64,000 bases of DNA from Comamonadaceae bacterium OS-1 (GCA_027923965.1 AP026969.1:1302001-1366000), one strand, 5' to 3'. Shown: positions 24,498 through 34,391, counted from the stretch's first letter. A program made the numbers and translations. The notes: generated from the sequence alone by a model not told the origin.

Positions 24498-25712
24498 ATG
24501 CCGCGTTCCCGACCCCGCCTGCGCACTGGCCATGGCATCGACCTGCTGGAAGGCAGCCGCGCTTTCTTCCCCGCCCTGGTGGCGGCCATGGACGCAGCGC
24601 AGCACACGGTACGGCTGGAAACCTATATTTTTGACTGCACCGGCGCGGGGGCCGAGGTGGCCGAGGCGCTGCTGCGCGCCGCCGGGCGCGGGGTGCAGAC
24701 CTGCGTCGTGGTCGATGGTCTGGGTACTGGCGCGCTGCCCGAGGAATGGCGCACGCGCCTGGCCGCTGCAGGCGTGCAGTGGCGTGTGTACTCGCCGGTG
24801 AACCTGCTGGCCCTGCTGCTGCCCACACGCTGGCGGCGGCTGCACCGCAAGTTGTGCGTGGTCGACAGTGCCGTGGCGTTCTGTGGCGGCATCAACATCC
24901 TGGACGACTTCCACGACCCCAACTTTGGAGCCCTGGCTGCGCCACGCTTTGACTTTGCGGTGCGCATCACCGGGCCCATCGTGGGGCACATCGACACCAC
25001 CATGCAGGTGCTGTGGCGGCGGCTGCAGGCCGTACGCGACCTGCGCCAGCACAAGCTGCAGGAAGCGGTGCAAGTGCTTTTGTCACCCAAGCCTCGCGCC
25101 GCAACTGCTCCTGAAACCATAGCTGCTGATGCAATATCCACGAGCGCAGCACTGGTTTTACGGGACAACCTGCGCAGCCGTACCCGGATCGAGCGGGCCT
25201 ACCTGCGGGCCATCGCCACGGCCCGCCACGAGATCATCATTGCCAACGCCTACTTCGTGCCCGGCTTTCGCCTGCGCCAGGCGCTGGTGGCCGCGGCTGA
25301 GCGCGGTGTGCGGGTGCAGTTGCTGCTGCAGGGCAAGTACGAGTACTTCATGCAGTTCTATGCGGCGCGGCCGGTGTACGGCGTGCTGCTGGGCGCGGGT
25401 GTGGAGATCCACGAATACGCCCCCAGCTTTTTGCATGCCAAGGTGGCGGTGGTCGATGGCCAATGGGCCACCGTGGGCTCCAGCAACCTCGACCCCTTGA
25501 GCCTGCTGCTGGCCCGCGAAGCCAACGTGGTGGTAGGCGATGCCGCCTTTGCCGCAGCGCTGCGCGAGCGCCTGCTGCAGGCCATGGCAGAAGGCGGCCA
25601 GCTGATGGACCCCGCCACTTACGCCGCCCGCCCGCTGCGCCAGCGCGGCCTGGAATACGTGGCCATGCTGGTGATGCGGCTAGCCTTGCTGGTGACCGGT
25701 AAACGTTACTAG
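24498..25712 (+). CDS. clsB: Cardiolipin synthase B
   Basis: A 404-aa phospholipase-D-superfamily enzyme with two HKD motifs: [16 protein letters not shown] (about 116-131) and [18 protein letters not shown] (about 314-331). ClsB makes cardiolipin from phosphatidylglycerol, or with phosphatidylethanolamine derivatives. The segment between the two domains (about 207-222, [16 protein letters not shown]) is encoded by a dispersed-repeat-like sequence. The start ATG at 24498 lies 5 bp after the upstream stop. Its TAG overlaps the stop of the convergent chemoreceptor gene by four bases. Confidence 0.9.
   Translation: MPRSRPRLRTGHGIDLLEGSRAFFPALVAAMDAAQHTVRLETYIFDCTGAGAEVAEALLRAAGRGVQTCVVVDGLGTGALPEEWRTRLAAAGVQWRVYSPVNLLALLLPTRWRRLHRKLCVVDSAVAFCGGINILDDFHDPNFGALAAPRFDFAVRITGPIVGHIDTTMQVLWRRLQAVRDLRQHKLQEAVQVLLSPKPRAATAPETIAADAISTSAALVLRDNLRSRTRIERAYLRAIATARHEIIIANAYFVPGFRLRQALVAAAERGVRVQLLLQGKYEYFMQFYAARPVYGVLLGAGVEIHEYAPSFLHAKVAVVDGQWATVGSSNLDPLSLLLAREANVVVGDAAFAAALRERLLQAMAEGGQLMDPATYAARPLRQRGLEYVAMLVMRLALLVTGKRY
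25117..25162 (+). repeat. Dispersed hairpin repeat, diverged copy inside clsB
   Basis: CATAGCTGCTGATGCA then CACGAGCGCAGCA and TGGTTTTA follow the repeat consensus with gaps. It is read in frame as the linker between the two catalytic domains of ClsB. Confidence 0.5.
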
Positions 25713-27646
25713 ACCAATTTAAACACCGCCACCGCCTGGGCCAGCCGCTCGGCCTGTTCGCGCAGGCTCTCGGCGGCAGCGGCAGATTGTTCGACCAGCG
25801 CGGCGTTCTGCTGGGTCATCTGGTCCAGCTGGCCCACGGTGCTGTTGACCTGGCCGATGCCGTCCGACTGCTCGGCCGCGGCGGCGGTGATCTCGCCGAT
25901 GGTGTCGCTCACGCGCTTCACCGAGCTGACGATTTCATCCATGGTGCTGCCCGCGTTCTGCACCAGCCGCGAGCCCGATTCCACCTTGTCCACCGATGCG
26001 CCAATCAGCGTCTTGATCTCTTTGGCCGCCTCGGCGCTGCGCTGGGCCAGGCTGCGCACTTCCGATGCCACCACCGCAAAGCCGCGGCCCTGTTCGCCCG
26101 CACGGGCGGCTTCCACGGCGGCATTCAACGCCAGGATATTCGTCTGGAAGGCGATGCCGTCGATCACGCCGATGATGTCGGCGATCTTCTTGGAGCTGTG
26201 GTTGATGTCGGTCATGGTGGCCACCACCTCGCCCACCACCGCTCCGCCGCGCGCGGCGACGGCGGCAGCGGATGCCGCCAACTGGTTGGCCTGGCGCGCC
26301 GAGTCGGCGGACTGCTGCACCGTGCTGGTGAGCTGCTCCATGCTGCTGGCGGTGCGCTGCAGGTTGCTGGCGGTTTGCTCGGTGCGCACGCTCAGGTCCT
26401 GGTTGCCGCTGGCGATTTCGGCGCTGGCCGTGCCTATGCTTTCCACGGCGGCGCGCACCTGCGACAGGGCTTGCAGGTAGCGCTGGCGCATGCCTTCCAC
26501 CTCGTTCACCAGCGCGCCGATCTCGTCCTGGCGCTGGGTGCTGAAGGTGCGGGTCAGGTCGCCGTGGGCCACGGCGGTCACGGCCACCGTCAGCTCGGCC
26601 AGCGGCAGGCTCACGGTGCGCCGCACCAGCACATACAGGCCCACGCCCAGCAGCACGGTGGTGGCGGCCAGCAGGCTCCAGATCACGGTCATGTTGCGCC
26701 AGTACTCGGCCATGGCCTCGCTCTCGGGCACCTCGGCCACCAGCCAGTTGCTGCCCGCAGCAGTTTTGCGCATCACCGCCCAGGTGTCGGTGGGCGTGCT
26801 GCCCAGCAGGGTGGCGGCTTGGCGCACGTAGCCGTCGGGTGCGGTGGACAGGGCGGTCAGGAAGGGCTCGGCCTGGGGAAAGGCTTCCAGTACTTTTTTG
26901 CCCTTGGCCGTGGGGTGGATGGCAAATTTGGCATCGGCCAGCGCGCCGCGCGCGTCCAGCAGGTAGATGCCGCCGGTGGCAAAGAATTTGGATTCGGTGA
27001 TCTGCTTGTCCAGTGCCGCCTGCTGCAAGGTGATGTCGCTGCCCACAAAGAAGATGCCGATGGTGGCCCCGGCTGCGTCCTTGATGGGCTCGTAGCGCGT
27101 CATGTAGGGCGTGCCAAACAGCACGGCCGGGCCGGTGTAGCTTTGGCCGGCCTGGATCAGCGCGTAGGCCGGATGGCTGCGGTCCAGCAGGGTGCCCATG
27201 GCGCGCGCACCGTCCTGCTTTTTCAGCGAGGTGGTGATGCGCAGATAGTCGTCGCCCTTTTTGGCAAACACCGTGGCCACGCCGCCGGTGTCCAGGGTGA
27301 ACTGGTCTACCGCGCTGAAGTCGTCGTTGACTGCTTTGTCGGCATTGTTCAGTTGGCCGGTGGCCGGGTCCAGGCTGAGGGTGGGGCCAAAGCTGTTGCG
27401 AAAGCTGCGAAACGCGCGCTGCACCAGCTCACGGTTGATGCGGTCGTAGGCATCGGCTACCGCCACCACGCTTTGCACCCGCTCGGTCACGGTGCTGACC
27501 AGCTGGGCGTGGGTGCTGCGCTGCTCGATCACACCTATCGCCACCGCCACGGCCAGCAGCACCGCCGCCAGGCCTACCAAAGACAGCCAGGCCAACCTGC
27601 GGGCCACCGAAGCGCGGGAACCCGGGGCGGTGGGGGAGTGGTCCAT
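25709..27646 (-). CDS. Methyl-accepting chemotaxis protein with periplasmic Cache domain
   Basis: A 645-aa chemoreceptor. TM1 is at about 17-40. The periplasmic Cache domain (about 45-300) contains [27 protein letters not shown]2 is at about 322-343 and HAMP at about 345-398. The cytoplasmic signalling domain (about 400-640) has the hairpin tip [41 protein letters not shown] (given in part). Methylation helices flank it, and there is no C-terminal CheB/CheR pentapeptide. The ligand is unknown. It is convergent with clsB and overlaps it by four bases. Confidence 0.93.
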   Translation of the reverse strand: MDHSPTAPGSRASVARRLAWLSLVGLAAVLLAVAVAIGVIEQRSTHAQLVSTVTERVQSVVAVADAYDRINRELVQRAFRSFRNSFGPTLSLDPATGQLNNADKAVNDDFSAVDQFTLDTGGVATVFAKKGDDYLRITTSLKKQDGARAMGTLLDRSHPAYALIQAGQSYTGPAVLFGTPYMTRYEPIKDAAGATIGIFFVGSDITLQQAALDKQITESKFFATGGIYLLDARGALADAKFAIHPTAKGKKVLEAFPQAEPFLTALSTAPDGYVRQAATLLGSTPTDTWAVMRKTAAGSNWLVAEVPESEAMAEYWRNMTVIWSLLAATTVLLGVGLYVLVRRTVSLPLAELTVAVTAVAHGDLTRTFSTQRQDEIGALVNEVEGMRQRYLQALSQVRAAVESIGTASAEIASGNQDLSVRTEQTASNLQRTASSMEQLTSTVQQSADSARQANQLAASAAAVAARGGAVVGEVVATMTDINHSSKKIADIIGVIDGIAFQTNILALNAAVEAARAGEQGRGFAVVASEVRSLAQRSAEAAKEIKTLIGASVDKVESGSRLVQNAGSTMDEIVSSVKRVSDTIGEITAAAAEQSDGIGQVNSTVGQLDQMTQQNAALVEQSAAAAESLREQAERLAQAVAVFKLV

Positions 27647-27736
27647 GGTGCCGTCCTTGTAAATATTTGTAATCGCGTGGGATGGTGCGCATGTTACCCC
27701 CCTGTGCAGCCTCTGTATTTTTATCGAATGCTGCAG

Positions 27737-27785
27737 TTTTTATAGCTACTAGCGCTGGTTCTATCAGCACGAGGGGCCGATTTCT
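27737..27785 (+). repeat. Dispersed hairpin repeat, copy 5
   Basis: TTTTTATAGCTACTAGCGCT then ATCAGCACGAGGGGCCGATT. It lies in the 27647-27889 gap before phoD. The gap otherwise shows only an 11-bp tandem CCACTACCTAT (two units, about 27859-27880) next to the phoD start. Confidence 0.6.
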
Positions 27786-27889
27786 TATCCATCTGCGGTG
27801 GCAGCGTCACAGGCATGACATCTGGCTTTTCCACAATGCGGCCACCCCCTCCTTTGATCCACTACCTATCCACTACCTATAGACCCGCC

Positions 27890-29482
27890 ATGGACCGCCG
27901 CACATTTCTGAATGCCACCACCGCCCTGACGGGCGCTACCGTGGTCGCCCCGCTGCACAGCTTTGCCCAATCTGCCCCCGCCATCATCACCCGCGACACC
28001 ATGCGCCCGCAAATGGCCCAGGGCGTGCAAAGCGGCGATCCCAAGTCCGATGCCGCCATGGTCTGGACGCGCAGCGACCGCCCGGCCCGCATGTGGGTCG
28101 ATTGGTCGACCACCGCCAGCTTGGCCAACCCTACCCGCGTGCGCGGGCCGTATTTGATGGAGGGCAGCGACTTCACTGGCCGCCTGGACCTGGCGGGCCT
28201 GCCTGCGGGGCAGGAGATTTTTTACCGCGTGGTGCTGCAAGACCTGCACAACGAGCGCGTGCTGTCCGAGCCGGTGCGCGGCCACCTGCGCCTGCCGGCC
28301 GCCGCGGGCAGCAAAGCCCTGCGCGACGTGCGCTTTACCTGGAGCGGCGACACCGCGGGCCAGGGCTTTGGCATCAACGAAGCCTGGGGCGGCATGTCGA
28401 TCTACGAGCAGATGCGCAAGGTCAACCCCGACTTCTTTCTGCACAGCGGCGACACCATCTACGCCGACGGCCCCATGAGCGCCCAGGTAAAACTGCCCGA
28501 CGGCACGCTGTGGAACAACATCGTCACCGAAGAGGTGAGCCGGGTCGCCGAAACCCTGAACGACTACCGGGGCCGCCACCGCTACAACCTGCTGGATGCC
28601 AACATCCGTCGCATGGCCGCCGATGTGCCGCAGATCTGGCAGTGGGACGACCACGAGGTGACCAACAACTGGTCCGACTCCAAAGACCTGCGCGGCGATG
28701 CCCGCTACACCCAAAAGAACATCCCCCTGCTCACCGCCTACGGTGCCCAGGCCTTCCACGAGTACGCACCTTTGCGCCGCACCGCCGATGTAGAGAGCCA
28801 GCGCGTGTACCGCTACCTGCCCCAGGGCCCGCTGCTGGACATGTTTGTGGTCGACATGCGCAGCTACCGCGGCCCCAACAGCGCCAATCTGCAAACGGCA
28901 GAAACCGCCGACAGCGCCTTCATGGGTCGCCCGCAGGTGGACTGGCTGCTCGACGGCCTGAAGCAATCCAAGGCCGTGTGGAAAGTGATCGCCGCCGACA
29001 TGCCCATCAGCCTGCACGTGCCCGATGGCAAGGACGCCGAAGGCCGCGACAAATGGGAGGCGATTGCCAATGGCGACGACGGCCAGCCCCTGGGCCGCGA
29101 GATCGAAATCGCCCGCCTGCTGCGCGAGATCAAGCGCGCCGGCATCCAGAACGTGGTGTGGCTGACCGCCGACGTGCACTACACCGCCGCCCACTACTTC
29201 GACCCCAACAAGGCGCAGTTCAGCGACTTCGCACCGTTCTGGGAATTCGTCTCGGGCCCGCTGAATGCAGGTAGCTTTGGCCCCTGCAAGGTGGACGGCA
29301 CCTTCGGCATGCAAGTGGCCTACCAGAAGGCCCCACCCGAGCAGAACACCGCACCCAGCGGCGGTTTCCAGTTCTTCGGTCAGGTGGACATCGATGCCAA
29401 AACCCGCGCCATGACGGTCACTTTGAAAGACCTGACCGGGGCTTCGCTGTACGCCAAGTTGCTGGAGCCGCAGCAGGCTTAG
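27890..29482 (+). CDS. phoD: PhoD-family alkaline phosphatase
   Basis: A 530-aa secreted phosphodiesterase/phosphatase. The N-terminus has a Tat-type motif (MDRRTFLNATTAL) and cleavage near SFAQS. The N-terminal PhoD domain (about 40-135) has QGVQSGDP. The metallophosphatase core has FTWSGDTAG, FFLHSGDTIYADG, QWDDHEVTNNW and WLTADVHYTAAHYF, which carry the Fe/Ca ligands. It releases phosphate from phospho-di- and monoesters. Its 3' end overlaps the convergent transporter gene by 65 bp. No convincing Pho box was found upstream. Confidence 0.92.
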   Translation: MDRRTFLNATTALTGATVVAPLHSFAQSAPAIITRDTMRPQMAQGVQSGDPKSDAAMVWTRSDRPARMWVDWSTTASLANPTRVRGPYLMEGSDFTGRLDLAGLPAGQEIFYRVVLQDLHNERVLSEPVRGHLRLPAAAGSKALRDVRFTWSGDTAGQGFGINEAWGGMSIYEQMRKVNPDFFLHSGDTIYADGPMSAQVKLPDGTLWNNIVTEEVSRVAETLNDYRGRHRYNLLDANIRRMAADVPQIWQWDDHEVTNNWSDSKDLRGDARYTQKNIPLLTAYGAQAFHEYAPLRRTADVESQRVYRYLPQGPLLDMFVVDMRSYRGPNSANLQTAETADSAFMGRPQVDWLLDGLKQSKAVWKVIAADMPISLHVPDGKDAEGRDKWEAIANGDDGQPLGREIEIARLLREIKRAGIQNVVWLTADVHYTAAHYFDPNKAQFSDFAPFWEFVSGPLNAGSFGPCKVDGTFGMQVAYQKAPPEQNTAPSGGFQFFGQVDIDAKTRAMTVTLKDLTGASLYAKLLEPQQA

Positions 29483-30365
29483 CACGCACCTCGGCGGCCA
29501 TCACCACCGCCAGCCCGGCCAGCACGCCGCCCAGGCCGATCCACGCGCCCAGCGTGGTTGGCTCGTGCAGCACGGCTACCGCCAGGCCAAAGGCCACCAG
29601 CGGCTCGCCCAGGGCCAGCGTCACCGCCGTGGCGCTGGATACCCAGCGCAGCGCGTAGCTGAACAGCAAATACGCCAGCCCGGTGGCCACCACGCCCAGG
29701 TAGCCGACCACCAGCACGTCGGTGGCCGTGGCGCTGAACGGCCCGGACACGGCCAGCGCCACCGGCACGGCCACCAGCGCCGCCGCGCCAAACACGCACA
29801 GCGTCACCGTGGCAGGCGGTGCAGCCCGTACCAGCCCCTGGTTCAGCACCGCATAGGCCGCGTAGCTCAAACCGGCGGCCAGGCACAGCAGCGTGCCGTG
29901 CAGGCTCACCGCATGGTCGGCCCCGCCGCCCAGCACCATCAGCGTACCCCCGGCCACCGCCAGCAGCGTGCCCAGCCACCAGGCCGGGCGCGGAACCTGC
30001 CGGGTCCACAGCCACTGCAACACGCCCGCCCACACCGGCCCGCTGCCCAGCGCCACGGCGGTGCCGATGGCCACGCCGTTGGCCCGGACCCCGGCAAAAA
30101 ACGCCAGGTTGTAGCCCGCCACGCACAGGCCCGCCAGCAGCACCCGGCCCCAGGGCAGCGCCCGCAGATCGCCCGCCCAGCGGCTGCGCGGCACGGTCAG
30201 CAGCCCGTAGACCGCAAAAAACCCCGCGGCCACCACCAGCCGCAGCGCGCCGATCCAATAGGCCGATAAATGGGGGGGTGCCAGGCTCTGGGCTGTGCCG
30301 GTCGTGCCCCACAGCACGGCCGCGGCCAGCACCATCAGGCTGCCAAGAAAGGGTTTGTTCTGCAT
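29418..30365 (-). CDS. EamA/DMT-family exporter
   Basis: A 315-aa inner-membrane protein with about ten hydrophobic helices and two EamA repeats (about 8-140 and 155-290). The first contains GSLMVLAAAVLWGTTGTAQ, and the second LGEPLVAFGLAVAVLHEP, the characteristic EamA end. Family members export amino acids or small metabolites. The C-terminal ~20 residues are encoded opposite the phoD 3' end. An AraC regulator gene lies upstream on the same strand (54-bp gap), possibly its regulator. Confidence 0.88.
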   Translation of the reverse strand: MQNKPFLGSLMVLAAAVLWGTTGTAQSLAPPHLSAYWIGALRLVVAAGFFAVYGLLTVPRSRWAGDLRALPWGRVLLAGLCVAGYNLAFFAGVRANGVAIGTAVALGSGPVWAGVLQWLWTRQVPRPAWWLGTLLAVAGGTLMVLGGGADHAVSLHGTLLCLAAGLSYAAYAVLNQGLVRAAPPATVTLCVFGAAALVAVPVALAVSGPFSATATDVLVVGYLGVVATGLAYLLFSYALRWVSSATAVTLALGEPLVAFGLAVAVLHEPTTLGAWIGLGGVLAGLAVVMAAEVRAKPAAAPATWRTAKPRSGLSK

Positions 30366-30419
30366 GCCGCCATGGTGGGGCAGGGCGGCTGGGCAAATGT
30401 AGAGAAACTCTTGAGGTGG

Positions 30420-31070
30420 TCAGCTACGCAAGGCCCGGGCCCCCACGCCCTGGTCGCGCTTCAAGGCAAAGGCCAGGGCGCTGGCGCTGCGGTAGCCCAC
30501 CTGCAGTGCGGCGGTGTCCAGCGGCATGCCGGCTTGGACCAGGGCCATCGCCCGCTGCAGCCGCCGGGCGCGCAGATAGCTTTGCGGCGGGCTGCCGGTC
30601 AGCTCCAGCAGGCGGGCGTGGAAGCGCTGCGGGCTCAGATGGAACAGTGCGGCCATGCGGGCGGTTGTCCAGGGCGCGTGGAGTTCGGCATCCAGGGCCG
30701 CATCCAGGGCGGCACGCGTGACGCTGCGGCGCTGCAAGATCTGCGGGGCTTGCAGCAGGTCGGCCAGCGCCAGATCCGGGCGCAACGGCGGCACGGCAAA
30801 ACGCTTGACCCGTTCCAGGCCGGGCTGCGCGGGCAGGTCCAGCACCCACATGCGGGTGTGGGCCGCGGCCTCAAAACCGTGCACCACCCCGGCCGGCACG
30901 ATCACCCCGCAGGCCGTATCGGCAAAGCAGGCCCGCCCGCCAATCTCCAGCTCCATGCGGCCCTGCAGGGCAAACATGATCTGCACGTGGTCGTGCGCAT
31001 GGGCCTGGTGCTCGCCGCTGTAGCGGCGCACATCCCATTGGAGCTTGAGGGGGAGGGGCGTAGTGCGCAT
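30420..31070 (-). CDS. AraC-family regulator with cupin sensor
   Basis: A 216-aa regulator. The N-terminal cupin-like domain (about 10-85) has [18 protein letters not shown] and [13 protein letters not shown]. The C-terminal AraC double HTH (about 115-212) has [21 protein letters not shown] and [25 protein letters not shown]. It is shorter than typical AraC proteins, with a brief linker. Placed directly upstream of the EamA exporter on the same strand, it is a candidate regulator of export. Confidence 0.85.
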   Translation of the reverse strand: MRTTPLPLKLQWDVRRYSGEHQAHAHDHVQIMFALQGRMELEIGGRACFADTACGVIVPAGVVHGFEAAAHTRMWVLDLPAQPGLERVKRFAVPPLRPDLALADLLQAPQILQRRSVTRAALDAALDAELHAPWTTARMAALFHLSPQRFHARLLELTGSPPQSYLRARRLQRAMALVQAGMPLDTAALQVGYRSASALAFALKRDQGVGARALRS

Positions 31071-31080
31071 TGTTAAATTG

Positions 31081-31133
31081 TCAAATTTGATAGCCGCTCG
31101 TGCTTTCTGAATGGGCGCTGGAGGGTTATTTGG
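31081..31133 (+). repeat. Dispersed hairpin repeat, copy 6
   Basis: TTTGATAGCCGCTCGTGCTT then GAATGGGCGCTGGAGGGTTA. It fills the gap between the AraC gene start and the lipoprotein gene end. Confidence 0.6.
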
Positions 31134-31136
31134 CAG

Positions 31137-31664
31137 TTAATCTCGGGCGGTGAATCCTCGTGGCAGTTGGGGACTGCCCGTGGTGTACATATCTACATAG
31201 AGCTTGGTGACCGCATCACGACCCAATACACGTACAAGGTATATGTCGAGAAGACCTCCTCCCATCGGGAGTGACGGATCCACAAAATCGCAGCATGCTC
31301 CCAAACGTTCGTACTCGATAGTCTCACCGTTCGGACCGCGCAAGGCATTCAAAAACAGGATATGGCCATACTGGCCCGCAGCTTTCGTTTTGATTGGTTG
31401 ATGCTGTGAGTACCCATATTGGGGTGTGCCAGCGGGTGGGAGCTGGCCTTTTCGTAAAAATGGGGCTGCCGAGTCTGATCTTCCGTTGGGAATGCCTCTT
31501 CCTTGTGATTTCGTAACGGACAGAATTTTGGGTTCAGGTTGACCTGTGTCAGGTGGGGTGGTTTGGCATCCGCCCAGTATTGCAGTGGCAACTATCAACG
31601 CGGCGGCCAAAAGAGATTGGTTTGGGCAGTAGCTGGCGAAGAAGTACTTGTGCTTCAGGTTCAT
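31137..31664 (-). CDS. Putative lipoprotein of unknown function
   Basis: A 175-aa protein with a lipobox (ILGGC, Cys near 33) after a hydrophobic stretch, then a Pro-rich region. The C-terminal half (about 95-175) has a Cys-Cys pair in GACCDFVDPSLPMGGGLLDIYLV and ends KLYVDMYTTGSPQLPRGF. I recognise this pattern from a family of Gram-negative lipoproteins of unknown role, sometimes mislabelled as 2-dehydro-3-deoxyphosphooctonate aldolase. Lower GC and different codon use from the neighbours suggest acquisition. Divergent from the broken GGDEF gene. Confidence 0.65.
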   Translation of the reverse strand: MNLKHKYFFASYCPNQSLLAAALIVATAILGGCQTTPPDTGQPEPKILSVTKSQGRGIPNGRSDSAAPFLRKGQLPPAGTPQYGYSQHQPIKTKAAGQYGHILFLNALRGPNGETIEYERLGACCDFVDPSLPMGGGLLDIYLVRVLGRDAVTKLYVDMYTTGSPQLPRGFTARD

Positions 31665-31675
31665 GGGAGGGTTCT

Positions 31676-32956
31676 ATGAAGTTTGTATGCGAAAACATCA
31701 TATCGAGATGTCCTGAACGCTATGTATGCAACCATTGCCTGCTCTGTCGGGGGTGCCTCCATCTTTCGGATTCCTATCTGCCCGACCCGGACTTCAGCCA
31801 CCAGGCGGTGTTCCAGGCCACCCTGGACACCGGGGTCACCGGCATCACCGAGCCGGTACTCAGTTCGCAAAATCGGGAGCCGGTAGTGGTGGTGACCGTG
31901 CTGGTACGCGGCGCGGACGGCCAGGCCGTGGCGGTGCTGGCGGGCGCGGTGTCGCTGCTCTCGGCCGACCTGTTGCTTGCGGCGGTTTCCACGCTGGGCG
32001 ATTTCTCGACCGTGCTGGTCATCTACAGCCAGGCCGGCACCATCCTGTCGCACCCCGATGCCCAGCACCGCCTGCAACGCGCCGCCGACGAGCCCGGCCT
32101 GGGTGCCCTGCTGGCCCAGCGCCGCGCGGGCCAACCCGTGGATATGTCGCACTACCTGGTGGCTACCGCCGATGTGCCCGCCGCCGGTTGGACGGTGGCC
32201 CGCAGCACCGCTGCCGACTACGTCCTGGCTCCGCTGCGCCAAGTGCGCGCCCGCTCCTGGCTGGTGGTGCTGGGCATCATGGGCATTTGAGCGGCCTTGT
32301 CCACGCTGCTGATCGCCAACATCGTTCGGCCCATCACCCAGCTGCGCGACCGGGCCCAGCGGCTGCTGGGCGCGGGGCGCGCCGTGTCCGGCGACTGGCC
32401 CCGGGCCCGCGGCGAGATCGGCCCGCTGGTGCAGGTGTTTCGCCACGTGACGCTGGAGCGTGGCCGGGCCCAGGCGGCCCAGAGCGCCATGGTCGAGCAG
32501 CTGATGGCCATCCTGAAGAATTCGCCGGTGGGCATCGTCATCACCCGCTAGCGCCAGTCCATGCGCCAGAGCGACACCGTGGCCCGCCTGGGCGGCGATG
32601 AGTTCGCCATTCTGCTGCCCGGCTGTAGCCTGAAGCGGGCACAGAAAATCGCTGAACAGGTGCGCGCCGGGGTGTTTGTCTGGCGCATGGACTGGCGCGA
32701 GCATTCGTTTCGCCTGGGCGCCAGCATCGGCGTGGTCCAGCTGAGCCCGGCCTTGCACGACATCGCCGTGCTGGAAGCCGCCGACAGCGCCTGCTATGAA
32801 GCCAAGCGTAGCGGGCGTAACCGGGTGGTGACGCATGGGGGGAGCCAAGTGGGGTCAGATCCCCATGGCGCGACGGATGGTGAAGGAGTCGAGAGTACCC
32901 GCGACCCGCAATGGGGCTCTGACCCCTCCTGGCGGTTTTCCGTGACGGACGGTTAA
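31676..32956 (+). pseudogene. Decayed sensor diguanylate cyclase (Cache-HAMP-PAS-GGDEF remnant)
   Basis: One reading frame carries sensory-cyclase pieces separated by stop codons TGA at 32288-32290 and TAG at 32549-32551. The pieces are the second half of a dCache domain (from about 31775, DSYLPDPDFSHQAVF), TM2 plus HAMP (IANIVRPITQLRDRA), the start of a PAS domain (NSPVGIVITR), and the C-terminal half of GGDEF (RLGGDEFAILLPGC, ASIGVV, YEAKRSGRNRV). The N-terminal TM1, most of PAS and the first half of GGDEF are missing, so an internal deletion and 5' truncation have occurred. No function is expected. Confidence 0.85.
32851..32926. repeat. GGGGTCAGA-type inverted repeat
   Basis: GGGGTCAGATCCCCAT (32851-32866) is repeated inverted at 32911-32926 with one mismatch, over a 44-nt spacer. 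Such GGGGTCAGA...TCTGACCCC pairs flank REP-associated tyrosine transposase (RAYT) units in many beta- and gammaproteobacteria. A short frame MARRMVKESRVPA begins at 32865. No transposase gene is present here. Confidence 0.55.
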
Positions 32957-32967
32957 TGAATGCACAA

Positions 32968-33000
32968 CGCTATACTTTTAGTAGCTGGTTGTGCTGGTGG
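32968..33000 (+). repeat. Dispersed hairpin repeat, 5' half only (copy 7)
   Basis: GCTATACTTTTAGTAGCTGG then TTGTGCTGG matches the first half of the repeat; the return arm is missing. Confidence 0.5.
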
Positions 33001-33101
33001 GGTGAGCGTGAAAGGGTGATTTTCTTTGAGGGTGGGGTGGTCTGTAACCATCCCCGGCCGGGTGGTGCGCCCGGCGGCGCAGTCCCTTTTCTTTGTGTGG
33101 C

Positions 33102-34391
33102 TGTATGGACCGGAGACATAGGAAACAGGTGTGCAGGGACATAGTAAACACAATGGTCCTTCAGGTGGTAGCCTGCAAAGCTTTCAAGTCGACCTGCATG
33201 AAGCGCTGGTGGCAGAAGAAAACGTTGTAGCAGCCGACCTGTTCGGGGTCTTCTCGGAAGGCAATCGGTAGCTTGAACAGCGCACTGGATACCCGCAGCT
33301 TGAAACCCTTGAAACGGACTTCTCCATTCCAGTTGACCATGGCCACCGTGTCCTCTTGGGGGTACTCGATCGGTGCCAGCGTGGCGCAATAGCTCCTTGG
33401 GCTGCTCTGGTAGCGCTGGGCCGGGGTCTGTAGCTCCAACGCATCGTGGGGCCGCTCGTGGTTGTAGATGCCGCGCCAGTGCTCGAAAGCCAATTGCGCT
33501 TGCGCCAAGCCTGCAAAGCTGCGCCCTGCCAGTACCTCGGCTTTGAGCGAGCGGTGGAAGCGCTCGATCTTGCCGTTGGTTTGCGGGTGGTACGGCGCAC
33601 TGTGGCTGACCCGGATACCCAGGCGGATCAACCAGATACTGAGCTCGCTCAAGGTCTGCCCGGGCTGGCGAGGGCTGCCCCAAGGGGCTCCGTTGTCGGC
33701 ATTCACACGCAGCGGTAGGCCATAGCGCTCGAATACCTGGGCCAAGTGGGGCTGCACACTGGTGGTGGCCACACTGGGACAGGCTTGCAGTACCAGGTTG
33801 AAGCGCGAATGGTCGTCCAGCAAGGTCAGCGGATAGCAGCGCCCTTGCAAGGTATCGAAGTCGCCCTTGAAGTCGATTTGCCATAGCGCATTGGGTTGCT
33901 CGTGTTCGAAGCGCCGCCAGTGCTGGGCGGCCGCGCTGGCCTGGGGGGTGATCAAGCCATGGCGGTGCAGGATGGCCGTGACAGTGCTGGGCGGAGGCAC
34001 ATCGGCATGGCCCAGCTCGGCCAAGCGGCGGGCAATCTTGCGTCCACCCCATGCAGGATGCTGTACGCGCAGTTGCGTGACGGCAAGCTCCAGCGTGGGC
34101 GAAGTGCGCGCAGGGCTGTGCAAAGGCTTGCGGGAGCGGGGTGCGTACGCACCTACCCCCTCCTGGGCGTAACGTGCCAGCAGCGCATAGCCAGTCTTGG
34201 GGCTAATGCCAAAGCGGCGACACAGCTCGCGCCGGTTGGCTCCTTCTTTGCGGGCCAGCTCAACGAATTCTTGCTTTATGTCCATTAGGTCTTTCGGTGT
34301 CCAAGGCATTCAGGTCTCCTTGCGCTGAACGCGCACAGGAGGTGTTTACTATGTCTTCGCACACCTGTTTCCTATGTCTCCGGTCCATACA
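33102..34391 (-). mobile_element. IS481-family insertion sequence
   Basis: A 1,290-bp element with inverted repeats of about 45 bp, starting TGTATGGACCGGAGACATAG. The only early mismatch block is GCAGGG against GCGAAG. A 6-bp target duplication TGTGGC lies at 33096-33101 and 34392-34397. It inserted into the left arm of the giant palindrome. Confidence 0.92.
33161..34309 (-). CDS. IS481-family transposase
   Basis: A 382-aa transposase. The N-terminal HTH (about 15-60) has RRELCRRFGISPKTGYALL. The rve integrase core has WQIDFKGDF (first Asp, near 143), RVNADNGAPWG (second Asp, near 202) and NGKIERFHRSLK (Glu, near 245). The C-terminal domain includes YNHERPHDALELQTPAQRY. All catalytic residues and both ends are present, so it appears intact. 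The ATG at 34309 has AAGGAGAC shortly before it. Confidence 0.93.
   Translation of the reverse strand: MPWTPKDLMDIKQEFVELARKEGANRRELCRRFGISPKTGYALLARYAQEGVGAYAPRSRKPLHSPARTSPTLELAVTQLRVQHPAWGGRKIARRLAELGHADVPPPSTVTAILHRHGLITPQASAAAQHWRRFEHEQPNALWQIDFKGDFDTLQGRCYPLTLLDDHSRFNLVLQACPSVATTSVQPHLAQVFERYGLPLRVNADNGAPWGSPRQPGQTLSELSIWLIRLGIRVSHSAPYHPQTNGKIERFHRSLKAEVLAGRSFAGLAQAQLAFEHWRGIYNHERPHDALELQTPAQRYQSSPRSYCATLAPIEYPQEDTVAMVNWNGEVRFKGFKLRVSSALFKLPIAFREDPEQVGCYNVFFCHQRFMQVDLKALQATT

Noticed and set aside
27800..27840. Possible Pho box before phoD (TGTCATGCCTGTGAC on the minus strand)
   Set aside because: Spacing and second half-site do not match the 11-bp periodic consensus well; not supportable by eye.
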